From positions 1-64,000 of the forward strand of contig SCNT01000003.1 of assembly GCA_005503165.1 (NCBI GenBank): a stretch of 64,000 nucleotides of DNA. The letters are read 5' to 3'. Below, piece after piece: positions 41,813 through 57,942 of the stretch. The DNA is from Sphingomonadaceae bacterium 3R27E2-A (GTDB taxonomy: Bacteria > Pseudomonadota > Alphaproteobacteria > Sphingomonadales > Sphingomonadaceae). The notes under the pieces are model-generated. The model saw nothing but the letters and a program-made list of their open reading frames with translations. It was not told the origin of the DNA and made no database searches. Positions within the stretch are counted from its first letter, which is position 1; the number at the start of each line of letters is the position of its first letter. A program made the position numbers and the translations under genes.

Positions 41813-43255
41813 TCAGTCGGCGACCCAGTTGCCGTGGAAGCCCGGCGGCACGCGATGCGGCAGATGGACCACCGCTTGCGGCTTCCCCGTGAAATCGTCG
41901 GCGTTCAGGATGACGAGATCGGTCGTCTCATCGTTCATGTCGACGACCAGCCCGACCAGCCAGCCGTCGTTCTCGGCGCCTGTCGCGCTGCGCGGCACGA
42001 AAACGAACTCGCCCGGGTGGCGTCCGGGGCCGAAGTCATGCGCGTCGGTGGTACCGGCGCCCAAGTCGTGACGGAACAGCTTCGTCTCGGCCAGCGCCCA
42101 TTCGGTCGACTGGCCGTCGGGAATGGCAACACTGTAAACATAGCGATATGGCCTGGTCGTCAGCCGCTCGTCGTAGCGCGGGAATTCCTGCGCATGGTCG
42201 TGGATGACGGTGCGCGTCGTGGTGCCGCCGGCCGGATCGATCGTCCAGCGCTCCATGCGCGATTTTTCGCTGTCGGGGCCGCGCTTCGAGCTCGCGAACA
42301 TCGTTTCGTGCGCGACGACGTCGACGATCACCTTGCCGTCATCGGTTTCAAAGGCGTTGGCGGGGTGAAAGACATAGCAGGGATCGACCGGCACCCAGAT
42401 GATCTCCTCGGCGCTGCCTGTTCTGGGAAGGAGACCGACGCGCGCCTGATGCGCCTCGTTCCACGCATAAGGGAAGCGATAGCCCGACAGCAGCATCTTC
42501 ATCGAGAAGGTCACCGGCAGGTCGAAGACCAGCACATAGTGCTCGGTGATCGCGCAGTCGTGGATCGACGGGCCGTCGCTGACCGGGATCGCGACTTCGC
42601 GGGTCACATGCGCGTCCTTGTCGAGCACGACGTGCCACACCTTGTTGGGTTCGTCGCCGCGATAGGTGATCGCGTGCATCTCGTCGGTCACCGGATCGTG
42701 ATGCGGATGCGCGGTATAGCCGCCCGCCAGCGTGCCGTCGAAGGGGTTGTGCGCGATCGTGTTCAGCTCATAGCCGAGTTCGACGGGCTTGCCGCCCGCC
42801 TCGACGATCGCGAAGGTCCGGCCCGCGAGCCCGACGACATTGGTGTTCGGCGCGTCGTTGGTGACGTGGCGGGGACCCGGCGGCAGGGCTTCGCCCAAGG
42901 CTTGGCACGCCTCGCTCCCACGCACCCAGCGGTTGCGGTACCAGTCGGCCTTGCCGCCCTCGATGCGGATGCCGTGGACCATGCCGGCGCCGGTAAACCA
43001 GTGATAGCTGGCGGGGTCGGGAGCGATCGCGGGGTTGGGGCCGTTGCGCAGATAGCGGCCGGTGAGCGCCGCGGGGATTTCGCCGTCGACGCGCAGTTCT
43101 TCCAGCGTGACCTCCTCGGTCATCGGCTTGTGGATGCCGGTCAGGAAGGGATGCGCGTCGGTGGGGCGGGGGAGGCGTTTGCGGTTGAAGTCGGCGACCT
43201 TGCCGATGCCCTTGACGACGGCGCCGCGGATGAGGGTTTCTACGTTGCTGGCCAT
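41813..43255 (-). CDS. Carotenoid cleavage oxygenase (RPE65 family)
   Basis: The 480-residue iron(II)-dependent dioxygenase is of the carotenoid/stilbene oxygenase family. The four iron-ligating histidines are present in context: GGYTAHPHHDPVTDEMHAI, SIHDCAITEHYVLVFDLP, YVFHPANAFETDDG and the final PPGFHGNWV. The opening TGRYLRNGPNPAIAPDPASY and HWFTGAGMVHGIRI is typical. The substrate could be an apocarotenoid, a carotenoid or a lignin-type stilbene. A TetR regulator is divergent, with a palindromic site between the two. Confidence 0.93.
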   Translation of the reverse strand: MASNVETLIRGAVVKGIGKVADFNRKRLPRPTDAHPFLTGIHKPMTEEVTLEELRVDGEIPAALTGRYLRNGPNPAIAPDPASYHWFTGAGMVHGIRIEGGKADWYRNRWVRGSEACQALGEALPPGPRHVTNDAPNTNVVGLAGRTFAIVEAGGKPVELGYELNTIAHNPFDGTLAGGYTAHPHHDPVTDEMHAITYRGDEPNKVWHVVLDKDAHVTREVAIPVSDGPSIHDCAITEHYVLVFDLPVTFSMKMLLSGYRFPYAWNEAHQARVGLLPRTGSAEEIIWVPVDPCYVFHPANAFETDDGKVIVDVVAHETMFASSKRGPDSEKSRMERWTIDPAGGTTTRTVIHDHAQEFPRYDERLTTRPYRYVYSVAIPDGQSTEWALAETKLFRHDLGAGTTDAHDFGPGRHPGEFVFVPRSATGAENDGWLVGLVVDMNDETTDLVILNADDFTGKPQAVVHLPHRVPPGFHGNWVAD

Positions 43256-43329
43256 GTACTTGCTCCTTAAGCGGGGAGAGGTTTGGAACAGCGGCCGCGT
43301 CCTTTCGGGGTTGCGCGACCGACTCGGCA

Positions 43330-43346
43330 TGTTTACAGTGGAAACA
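43330..43346. promoter_or_regulatory. TetR-type operator between the oxygenase and regulator genes
   Basis: TGTTTACAGTGGAAACA is a 17-base palindrome of form TGTTT-N-CA-N-TG-N-AAACA, ending two bases before the TetR start codon. Its position suits both autorepression and control of the divergent oxygenase gene. Confidence 0.6.
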
Positions 43347-43348
43347 TT

Positions 43349-43954
43349 ATGGCGGACAAAGATAACAGCGTCAACATAAATAGCGACGGCACAAAAGCGG
43401 CGGGCGCTTATCATCATGGCGACCTGCGCGCGGCGGTGATCGCGGCGGGGCTCAAGCGGATCGAGGAAGGCGAGGGCGGCGAGCTTGGCTTGCGCGCGCT
43501 GGCGCGCGACGTCGGGGTGAGCGCGACTGCGCTCTACCGGCATTTTCCCGACAAGGAGGCGCTGCTCGATGCGCTCGCCGACGAAGGGCTGCGGCGGCTC
43601 GGCGCATTGCAGGCGCAGGCCTGGCTGAAGGCTGGCGGCGGCTCGGCGGGGTTCAAGGCAACGGGCATCGCCTATGTCCGCTTCGCCCACGACGAGCCCG
43701 CCTTGTTCCGCCTGAGCTTCACCCGCCAGATGTCCGAGCGAAAGGAAGGCGAGGACGGCGGCGAAGTCGCCTATAACCTGCTCCGCGCCGGGGTCGGCGA
43801 GGCGCTGCCCGGCGTCAAAGATCCCGATGTGGCCGCGCTGCACGCCTGGGCGCTGGTGCATGGTCTCGCGATGCTGGTGCTTGATCGCCGAATCGCCTGG
43901 GACGAGGCGATGGTCGGGAAGGTCGTCGGGCTGACCTTCGGCGGGATCGCCTGA
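43349..43954 (+). CDS. TetR/AcrR family transcriptional regulator
   Basis: The 201-residue protein has an N-terminal HTH (AYHHGDLRAAVIAAGLKRIE, LALRALARDVGVSATALYRH-like FPDKEALLDALADEGLRRLG) and a C-terminal ligand domain of the WHG type (AYVRFAHDEPALFRLSFTRQ, ALHAWALVHGLAMLVLD). The start at 43349 follows the palindrome directly. It probably represses the divergent carotenoid oxygenase gene and responds to its substrate. The ligand is unknown. Confidence 0.9.
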   Translation: MADKDNSVNINSDGTKAAGAYHHGDLRAAVIAAGLKRIEEGEGGELGLRALARDVGVSATALYRHFPDKEALLDALADEGLRRLGALQAQAWLKAGGGSAGFKATGIAYVRFAHDEPALFRLSFTRQMSERKEGEDGGEVAYNLLRAGVGEALPGVKDPDVAALHAWALVHGLAMLVLDRRIAWDEAMVGKVVGLTFGGIA

Positions 43955-44032
43955 CGCGTCCGGCGCGCTCGGTTCGCCGCAAACCGCGAAATCTTAGCGC
44001 TTTATTTGCCATTTCGCGCGAGAATCGCGGCA

Positions 44033-45817
44033 ATGAAGCGATCGCTGCCCCCCACGGTCGAGACGCTGTTCTGGTCCCTCTTGACGGCGCTGGGCTATTT
44101 TCTGCTCGCCAGCCTGTCCCTCTACGCGACCAAGGGCGCCGACAATATCGCCGCGGTGTGGCCGCCGAGCGGCTATTTCCTGGCGCTGCTGCTGCTGATG
44201 GCGCCGCGCGCGCGCCTCGCGGCGTTCGCCGGGATGATCGTCGCCAGCAGCGCCGCGAACATCTTGAGCGGCGCGCCCGTGATGCTGTCTGCCGCCTTCA
44301 CCACCGCCAATGTCGCCGAAGGCGCTGTCGCGTTGTGGCTTGTCAATCGGCGCGAAAAGGGCGTGCTATCGTTCATGGCGACACGGTCGGTCGCCAATTT
44401 CTGCTTCGGCACCATTGCGGCGAGTTTCGCAAGCGCGGGCGTCGCGACCCTGCTCACCGGTGCCGATTTCGAATTCTTCCGTTCGTGGCTCACCACCGTG
44501 GGGCTCGGCATGCTCATCGTCACCCCGCCGATCGTAATGCTGGCGCGGCTATCGGAATCGGGGCTGCTGCGCCACACGAACCGGTCGACGATCGTCGAAT
44601 CGGTTTTGGTCATGACGATCACCGCCATCGTCACTGTCGGCTGCTTTTCGCTGCCGGGCTATCCGGTGACATTCATTCCCTGCGTCGCGGTGATCGCGGC
44701 TTCCTATCGCCTCGGCCCGTTCGGCGCCGCGGGCAGCGTGCTGATCGTCACGATCATCACCTCGTGGATGACAGGGCATGGCATGGGTCCCATCGCGGCC
44801 ATGGACGCGCGGCCCGAAGTCATCGTGCTGTTCCTGCAATTCTACCTGCTGACCCTGCTCGGTACCGCGCTGCCGCTCGCCGCGCTGCTCGTCGGGCGCC
44901 AGCGGCTCGCGAAGCGGCTCGAACAGAGCAACCGCTGGCTGCTCCAGGCCGAAGCGGCGGCGCTGGTCGGCCACTGGCGGGTCGATCTCCTGCGATGGAC
45001 CATCCAGTGGTCGGACCAGGCCTATCGCATCCACGGCATCGAGCCGGGCACCACGATGACGGTGCAGAGCAGCCTCGACCTCTATATGCCCGAGGATGCG
45101 ACGCGGATGCGCAAGGTCATCGAGCAGGCAGTGGCCACCGGCGGGCCGTTTGATTTTCAGGGCCGGATCATCCGCCCCGACGACGAGGTGCGCGACATCT
45201 CGTCGCACGGTTCGATTGAATATAGCCGCAGCGGTAAGCCGGTCGGTATCTTCGGAACGATCCAGGATGTCACCGAAACCGTCGAAAATGCGCGGATGCT
45301 GGAGGATGCGCGGAGCGTCGCCGAGGCCGCGGCGAATACCGATGCGCTGACCGGGCTGCCCAACCGCCGCCATACGCTCGCCTTTCTCGAACGCGCGTTG
45401 GTCGGGGCGCGCGAAAATGGCGCGCCGCTGGCGGTGGCCATCTTCGACATCGACCATTTCAAGCGGATCAACGACGTCCACGGCCACGGCGTGGGCGACG
45501 AGGTGATCCGCCGCGTGGCGCACCGCGCCAAGTCGGTACTGCGCGAGGAGGACATGGTCGGACGCTTCGGCGGCGAGGAGTTCGTGTGCATCCTGCAGCG
45601 GTCGAGCGCGCAGGCCGCCGAACTGGTCGCCGAACGTGTGCGCCAGGCGATCGAGGGCGGTGGCCGCTCGACCGACGATATCCCCCCCGCGACAGTGAGC
45701 ATCGGCGTTGCGGTCTACGCCGGCGAGGAGGGGGTCGAGGCACTGCTGCAGCGCGCCGACGAGGCGCTGTATGTCGCCAAGCGCGACGGGCGGAACCGGT
45801 TGAGGATGGCGGCCTAG
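44033..45817 (+). CDS. Diguanylate cyclase with MASE1 and PAS domains
   Basis: The 594-residue protein begins with a MASE1 membrane sensor (about residues 10-290, eight hydrophobic segments including AAVWPPSGYFLALLLLMAPR). A PAS domain (about 305-420, WRVDLLRWTIQWSDQAYRIH) follows, then a GGDEF domain with DALTGLPNRR, FDIDHFKRINDVHGHGVGDE and the active site GRFGGEEF. The inhibitory RxxD site (REED) lies five residues before GGEEF, so product inhibition is expected. It makes cyclic-di-GMP in response to an unknown signal. The start at 44033 begins MKRSLPPTVE. Confidence 0.92.
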   Translation: MKRSLPPTVETLFWSLLTALGYFLLASLSLYATKGADNIAAVWPPSGYFLALLLLMAPRARLAAFAGMIVASSAANILSGAPVMLSAAFTTANVAEGAVALWLVNRREKGVLSFMATRSVANFCFGTIAASFASAGVATLLTGADFEFFRSWLTTVGLGMLIVTPPIVMLARLSESGLLRHTNRSTIVESVLVMTITAIVTVGCFSLPGYPVTFIPCVAVIAASYRLGPFGAAGSVLIVTIITSWMTGHGMGPIAAMDARPEVIVLFLQFYLLTLLGTALPLAALLVGRQRLAKRLEQSNRWLLQAEAAALVGHWRVDLLRWTIQWSDQAYRIHGIEPGTTMTVQSSLDLYMPEDATRMRKVIEQAVATGGPFDFQGRIIRPDDEVRDISSHGSIEYSRSGKPVGIFGTIQDVTETVENARMLEDARSVAEAAANTDALTGLPNRRHTLAFLERALVGARENGAPLAVAIFDIDHFKRINDVHGHGVGDEVIRRVAHRAKSVLREEDMVGRFGGEEFVCILQRSSAQAAELVAERVRQAIEGGGRSTDDIPPATVSIGVAVYAGEEGVEALLQRADEALYVAKRDGRNRLRMAA

Positions 45818-45826
45818 GTCGCGTTT

Positions 45827-45908
45827 CGGGCGGGAACGGACGGAATAATCCTCCCTGTCGCGAAGCGATGGGGAGGATCAGGACCGTCTTGTCCCCACCC
45901 CGATGCCG
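45827..45908. repeat. Short MITE-like element, inverted copy
   Basis: It reads GCGTTTCGGGCGGGAACGGAC, in pieces GCGTTTCGGGCGGG and AACGGAC, then TAATCCTCCCTGTCGCGAAG and GATGGGGAGG. It ends TTGTCCCCACCCCGATGCCGC. The outer ends are those of the 7909 element in opposite orientation, with a much shorter core. It fills the space between two convergent genes. Confidence 0.55.
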
Positions 45909-46793
45909 CTACCGCACCTCCCTTTCGACAAGCAGTTCGGTCGCGGGCTTCCGCCGCAGCGCGACGATCAGCACGCCGATCATCGCCAGCGCGCCCCCGA
46001 CACCCATGCGCAGGTCGAAGGGGTCGTGCGTGATCAGCACGCCGAGTCCGATCGTCCCGAGCGGCGTCATCAGCGTCAATGGCGCAAGCAGGTTCGCCTC
46101 GTAACGCTGGATGAGGTGGTAATAGAGCGAATGCGCGCCGACCGACACGACCAGCGCGGTGAACAGGACGGCAGCGACGAAGGGCCAGCCTGCCGCCGAC
46201 GCGGCCGCCCATTGCCCCGTCTCGACCGTCGCCGAGGCGAGACCCAGCGCGATGACCGAGACGAACCCGACCCACGCCTGGAAACGGAAGGGGGTGACAT
46301 CGTCGACCTGCTTCATCAGCACCGCGCCCGCCGCACCGGCAAAGGCCGAGGCAGCGACGAGCCACAGGCCGTGCGAGAGCGCGAAGCCGGGCCGCCAGGT
46401 CACGATCAGCACGCCGATCAGCGTCAGCGCGATGCCGATGCCGCGTCGCCAGTGGATGCGCTCGCCGAGGATGAGCACCGACAAGAACATGGTGAAGGGC
46501 ACGCCGAGCTGTAGCACGATCGCCGCTGCCGAAGGCGAAGTCGTGCGCAGTCCCATGAAAAGCAGCGCGAAACTCCCGCCGCCGAGGCAGAGCGCGATCG
46601 CGACGATCCGCCACGCGGGGCGCGGCATCGGCAGCAGCCAGGGCAGCATGACCACCGCGACCACGGCGAAACGCAGCGTGGCATAAAAGAGCGGCGGGAC
46701 CGCCCAATTGCTCACGATGATCTTGCTCAGCACATTGTTGAAGGCCCAGATCAGGCAAACGGCAACAAGGAGCAGGAAATCGCGGACGCGCAC
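45909..46793 (-). CDS. EamA/DMT family transporter
   Basis: The 294-residue protein has ten hydrophobic segments in two EamA repeats. The N-terminal FLLLVAVCLIWAFNNVLSKI and RTTSPSAAAIVLQLGVPFTM are typical, as is the second-repeat end LLAPLTLMTPLGTIGLGVLI. A metabolite or amino-acid exporter is likely; the substrate is unknown. It is not closely similar to the EamA protein at 23057. Confidence 0.88.
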   Translation of the reverse strand: MRVRDFLLLVAVCLIWAFNNVLSKIIVSNWAVPPLFYATLRFAVVAVVMLPWLLPMPRPAWRIVAIALCLGGGSFALLFMGLRTTSPSAAAIVLQLGVPFTMFLSVLILGERIHWRRGIGIALTLIGVLIVTWRPGFALSHGLWLVAASAFAGAAGAVLMKQVDDVTPFRFQAWVGFVSVIALGLASATVETGQWAAASAAGWPFVAAVLFTALVVSVGAHSLYYHLIQRYEANLLAPLTLMTPLGTIGLGVLITHDPFDLRMGVGGALAMIGVLIVALRRKPATELLVEREVR

Positions 46794-46940
46794 AATCTTC
46801 CCCGGCTTGCGGACAGAGGAAGCGCCCGCGTCGACAAGGCGTTAGCAGATAGAGACCCAGAGGGAAGGCGCAGATGCGTCAATCGACAAAATTGCTGTGG
46901 AACCGCCTCGGCGGCGGCTCCACCGCCTATGTTTACGGTG

Positions 46941-47099
46941 TTAATGCTGGCCTATTCGACACCGAACCGCGTGGTCAGCTGCAAGCCGCCAGCGAGGTGT
47001 CTCGGCCGGGCGCAGCGGCAGCTGCCCCGACACGAAGATCAGCCCGCCCCCGACTGTGTAGGGCGAATAATGGGGGGCGCCGCTTTTCTGGGTGGTCAT
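46941..47099 (-). pseudogene. Truncated RidA-family remnant
   Basis: An intact start with GGAGAC upstream leads into TTQKSGAPHYSPYTVGGG and LIFVSGQLPLRPAETP, which matches the N terminus of RidA/YjgF-type deaminases. It then drifts out of the family, and the frame stops after 52 codons, against about 130 in a full protein. Only the first third of the gene therefore survives. In the gap 46794-47586 the rest holds an inverted repeat and the rpoB promoter. Confidence 0.55.
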
Positions 47100-47214
47100 G
47101 GGGTTGTCTCCGGATCGGGCTGGATCATCCGGGCATCCGAAGGTCGGGGCGGCGGGTCAAGCCTTCAGGGATGTCTGGTGACGGGCGTTAGGGAGCAAGC
47201 CAACCTATTAATCC

Positions 47215-47291
47215 CGTTCGTGTCGAGCGAAGTCGAGACACGCAGAGTTCGCGCGCGCCTTCACGTGTCTCGACTTCGCTCGACACGAACG
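47215..47291. repeat. Perfect 28-base inverted repeat (REP-like)
   Basis: The left arm 47215-47242 begins CGTTCGTGTCGAGCGAAGTC. The right arm 47264-47291 is its exact reverse complement. The 21-base loop is GC-rich. There is no coding content. It lies 90 bases before the rpoB promoter and can form a long cruciform or RNA hairpin. Confidence 0.8.
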
Positions 47292-47379
47292 GAAATAGAG
47301 AACCGTCTGGAAAAACCCGCCAAAGCGGACGTCCACCCTCTTGGCTGATGGAGCCAGCCGATATCCCCCGCTCCCCGCG

Positions 47380-47408
47380 TTGACAAAATAGGACGCGAAA
47401 CCTATATC
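47380..47408 (+). promoter_or_regulatory. rpoB promoter
   Basis: TTGACA (47380-47385), 17 bases, TATATC (47403-47408): near-consensus hexamers at ideal spacing. The leader to rpoB is about 170 bases. It gives rpoBC its own promoter, consistent with separation from rplJL. Confidence 0.8.
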
Positions 47409-47586
47409 GTGCGCACACCCCACCGTCCGAGATAGAGCCTGACTTTGCGCGGCAGGCTGTACGGATAGGTCGGCGGGGATTTCGAGATGCGTCAAGAAGC
47501 TGCGGTAAACCGGCAACGGTTGCTCGCGGCCTTTTTGCGTCTCTATCGCGTCCGCGAGCTAATTTATCAAGGCGAGACAATCACTT

Positions 47587-51765
<4,179 letters not shown>

Positions 51766-51777
51766 GATTTTTCCTCA

Positions 51778-51802
51778 CCCCTCTCGCGCCCAGCGAGAGG
51801 GG
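51778..51802. repeat. Palindrome between rpoB and rpoC
   Basis: CCCCTCTCGC and GCGAGAGGGG pair perfectly (10 bp) around GCCCA. No T run follows on the coding side, so it is not a classical terminator. It resembles the core hairpins of the dispersed repeats. It could modulate rpoC expression or be an RNA processing site. Confidence 0.6.
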
Positions 51803-51818
51803 AAGACGGAGCAGATAT

Positions 51819-56099
<4,281 letters not shown>

Positions 56100-56132
56100 G
56101 ATCCTCGGCCTTTTGGCCTAGCCTATGAAACA

Positions 56133-56165
56133 AGCCCCGCCGGAGCGATCCGGCGGGGCTTTTTC
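56133..56165 (+). terminator. Intrinsic terminator after rpoC
   Basis: The eleven-pair stem AGCCCCGCCGG/CCGGCGGGGCT is followed by TTTTTC. Confidence 0.95.
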
Positions 56166-56204
56166 TTTTGGCGATTGTGCGGCAGGGGCGCCAGTTGGTG
56201 GCAG

Positions 56205-56399
56205 CTTAGGGGCGGGGAGCGGACATCATAATCCTCCCTGTCGCCAAGCGATGGGGAGGGGGACCATGCGAAGCATGGTGGAGGGGTAGGCGACCTCAAG
56301 CGGACGGTTTTGGCGCACCGGCCCCTCCACCGCCTTCGGCGGTCCCCCTCCCCACGGCTTCGCCGCAGGGAGGATTAGGAATGTCCGCTAACGCCCGAA
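56205..56399. repeat. MITE-like palindromic intergenic element, copy 4 (best preserved)
   Basis: The terminal inverted repeats are GCGGACAT/ATGTCCGC (56219-56226 and 56381-56388) and, inside them, TAATCCTCCCTG/CAGGGAGGATTA (56229-56240 and 56366-56377). The core has further hairpins (ACCATGCGAAGCATGGT, CCGCCTTCGGCGG). The outer flank reads TAACGCCCGAACC on the right and GGGGCGGGGA on the left. The gap 56100-56478 contains only the rpoC terminator and this element. Confidence 0.75.
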
Positions 56400-56478
56400 C
56401 CTCGCCGTTCATCTTAGGGCAGGGCGCCCCCTGATATCCCGCCTTCGGGTCGCAACTTTTTTGTTGCGAGGTGGATAT

Positions 56479-57204
56479 ATGAAAATCGGAAAGACATGGG
56501 CGATGTCCGCGGCCTTGCTGCTCGCGGTGACAGCGGGCGGCGCACTGGCGCAGGACAGCAGCAATATCCGCGGCGAGGTGCGCGTGTCGGCGGTGCGCGG
56601 GTCGGGCGACGGATATTTCAAGGAAAGCGTGCCGGTCATCGGCCTGCGGCGGCTCGCCGACGGCGCGATCCAGGACATATTGGTCACGTCGGATTCGCGC
56701 GACGCCAATGTGCGGCGGCAGGAAATCCACGCGATGCTCGAGGCGGCGATCCGCCGCGCCGACGCCGCGGGGGTCGAACTGGTCACCGGCAGCTTCGAAC
56801 TGACACCCGTCACGTTGGCCAATTATCGCGAACTCCCCCTGCGCATGGGGCGCCGGTCGGACACCAGCGAGGTCGCGGTGGTGGTCAAGACCAAGCTCGC
56901 CGGGCCCGCCGACAGCGCGCTCCGGCGGATCGACGGCTTCATCAAGGCGGTCCCGGCGACCGGACGGTCGCTGGTCGAGAAGAATGGCGCGATGCAGCTG
57001 ACCATCGTCAACCCCGACCAGTATCGCGGGTCGGTCGTCAAGTTGATCGCCGAGGAATCGCGCCGCACCAGCAACGCCTTCGGCGCCGATTACGGCGTGA
57101 CGGTCAGCGGGCTCGACCGGCATCTGGTGTGGAACCAGGCAAGCGAGAACGAGGTGTTCCTGTACATCCCCTACAGCTTCACCGTGCTGCCGAAGGGGGC
57201 GTAA
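56479..57204 (+). CDS. Exported protein of unknown function
   Basis: The product is about 241 residues with a signal peptide (AMSAALLLAVTAGGALAQ). A compact domain follows with GLRRLADGAIQDILVTSDSR, RRQEIHAMLEAAIRRADAAG and ELTPVTLANYRELPLRMG. The end is ENEVFLYIPYSFTVLPKGA. Alternating strands and two helices give a faint resemblance to SIMPL (DUF541) proteins, not firm. The start at 56479 follows GAGGTGG. It is flanked by a repeat element and its own terminator, so it is monocistronic. Confidence 0.7.
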   Translation: MKIGKTWAMSAALLLAVTAGGALAQDSSNIRGEVRVSAVRGSGDGYFKESVPVIGLRRLADGAIQDILVTSDSRDANVRRQEIHAMLEAAIRRADAAGVELVTGSFELTPVTLANYRELPLRMGRRSDTSEVAVVVKTKLAGPADSALRRIDGFIKAVPATGRSLVEKNGAMQLTIVNPDQYRGSVVKLIAEESRRTSNAFGADYGVTVSGLDRHLVWNQASENEVFLYIPYSFTVLPKGA

Positions 57205-57210
57205 GCAAAA

Positions 57211-57239
57211 AAGGCCCGCCGGTTGAGCCGGCGGGCCTT
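57211..57239 (+). terminator. Intrinsic terminator, probably bidirectional
   Basis: The stem AAGGCCCGCCGG/CCGGCGGGCCTT with loop TTGAG has an A-rich 5' side and T-containing 3' side. It may also serve the convergent pspC-type gene. Confidence 0.75.
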
Positions 57240-57302
57240 CGATCTTGGGAATGTGCGGGCCGGATGCGACTGCGCCTGAAAGGCGCCCCGGCCCTGTGCT
57301 GC

Positions 57303-57482
57303 TTAGGGCGCGAGGATCGCGACCGTGATATAGAGCAGCAGCGGCAGGCCGAAGCCCAGCAAAGTCAGCGCGACAAAGCCGACGCGCGTCCACAAGACGT
57401 CGATTCCGAAGTGGTCGGCCATGCCGGCGCACACGCCGAAGACCATGCCATCGCGACGATTCTTGCGAAAACCCTGTCTCAT
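57303..57482 (-). CDS. PspC domain protein
   Basis: The 59-residue protein is a single PspC domain: RKNRRDGMVFGVCAGMADHF then GIDVLWTRVGFVALTLLGFG and a hydrophobic end YITVAILAP. PspC domains sit in the inner membrane and often take part in envelope stress responses. The start at 57482 has AAAGGAAAG upstream; an ATG 15 bases earlier overlaps it. It is preceded by a 42-residue membrane peptide gene 62 bases upstream on the same strand. Confidence 0.88.
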   Translation of the reverse strand: MRQGFRKNRRDGMVFGVCAGMADHFGIDVLWTRVGFVALTLLGFGLPLLLYITVAILAP

Positions 57483-57544
57483 TTCTTTCCTTTCCATCCC
57501 GGCCCCGATGGACCGGCGTTTCGTTGGTGGTGGGGGTCCGCTGG

Positions 57545-57673
57545 TCAGACGACCAGCGAACCGACCTGCGCACCATTCTGGCCGACGATCGCCAGCAGCA
57601 TGACCGAGGCATAAACCGAAGCGAAAGCGGCAAGCGCGTAGCTCTTGACAGCGTGAACGTTGAAGTGGGCCAT
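57545..57673 (-). CDS. 42-residue single-span membrane peptide
   Basis: This is a small open frame encoding AHFNVHAVKSYALAAFASVY followed by ASVMLLAIVGQNGAQVGSLVV. Residues 10-31 are hydrophobic and suit one membrane span. An AAGGAC ribosome-binding site sits nine bases before the ATG at 57673. The frame runs through a clean stop at 57545-57547. It lies 62 bases upstream of the PspC gene on the same strand and could be co-transcribed. No family was recognised. Confidence 0.65.
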   Translation of the reverse strand: MAHFNVHAVKSYALAAFASVYASVMLLAIVGQNGAQVGSLVV

Positions 57674-57867
57674 GATATTGTCCTTCCTGTAATCTTCCGA
57701 CCGGACCATCCCGCGGATGCCAGTGGTAATGCAGGAGGCGTGCCAATTTGCTCTCGAGCCGCTTTTCTCAGGGTTTTTGAAAATCGAAAGATTATTTCAT
57801 CGGGAAAAATCCGGTAGATTGGGATTAATTCCCTATGAATGGAAAATCCTAACATAGATCAGTCGAT

Positions 57868-57930
57868 TATTCTCCTCCCGCAAGCGGGAGGGGAGAAAGG
57901 GCTCTTTCCCTCTCCGCCCCAAATCTCCTA
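57868..57930. repeat. Short palindromic element ahead of recF
   Basis: CTCCTCCCGC/GCGGGAGGGGAG hairpin (57872-57895), then TTTCCCTCTCCGCCCCAAA, which resembles the outer end of the MITE-like elements in inverted orientation. It ends 13 bases before the recF start. Confidence 0.5.
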
Positions 57931-57942
57931 GGGCAGGGCCGG

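Noticed and set aside
46929..47348. Plus-strand open frame in the gap before rpoB
   Set aside because: It overlaps the RidA remnant and the 28-base inverted repeat. The composition is not protein-like and no ribosome-binding site is seen.
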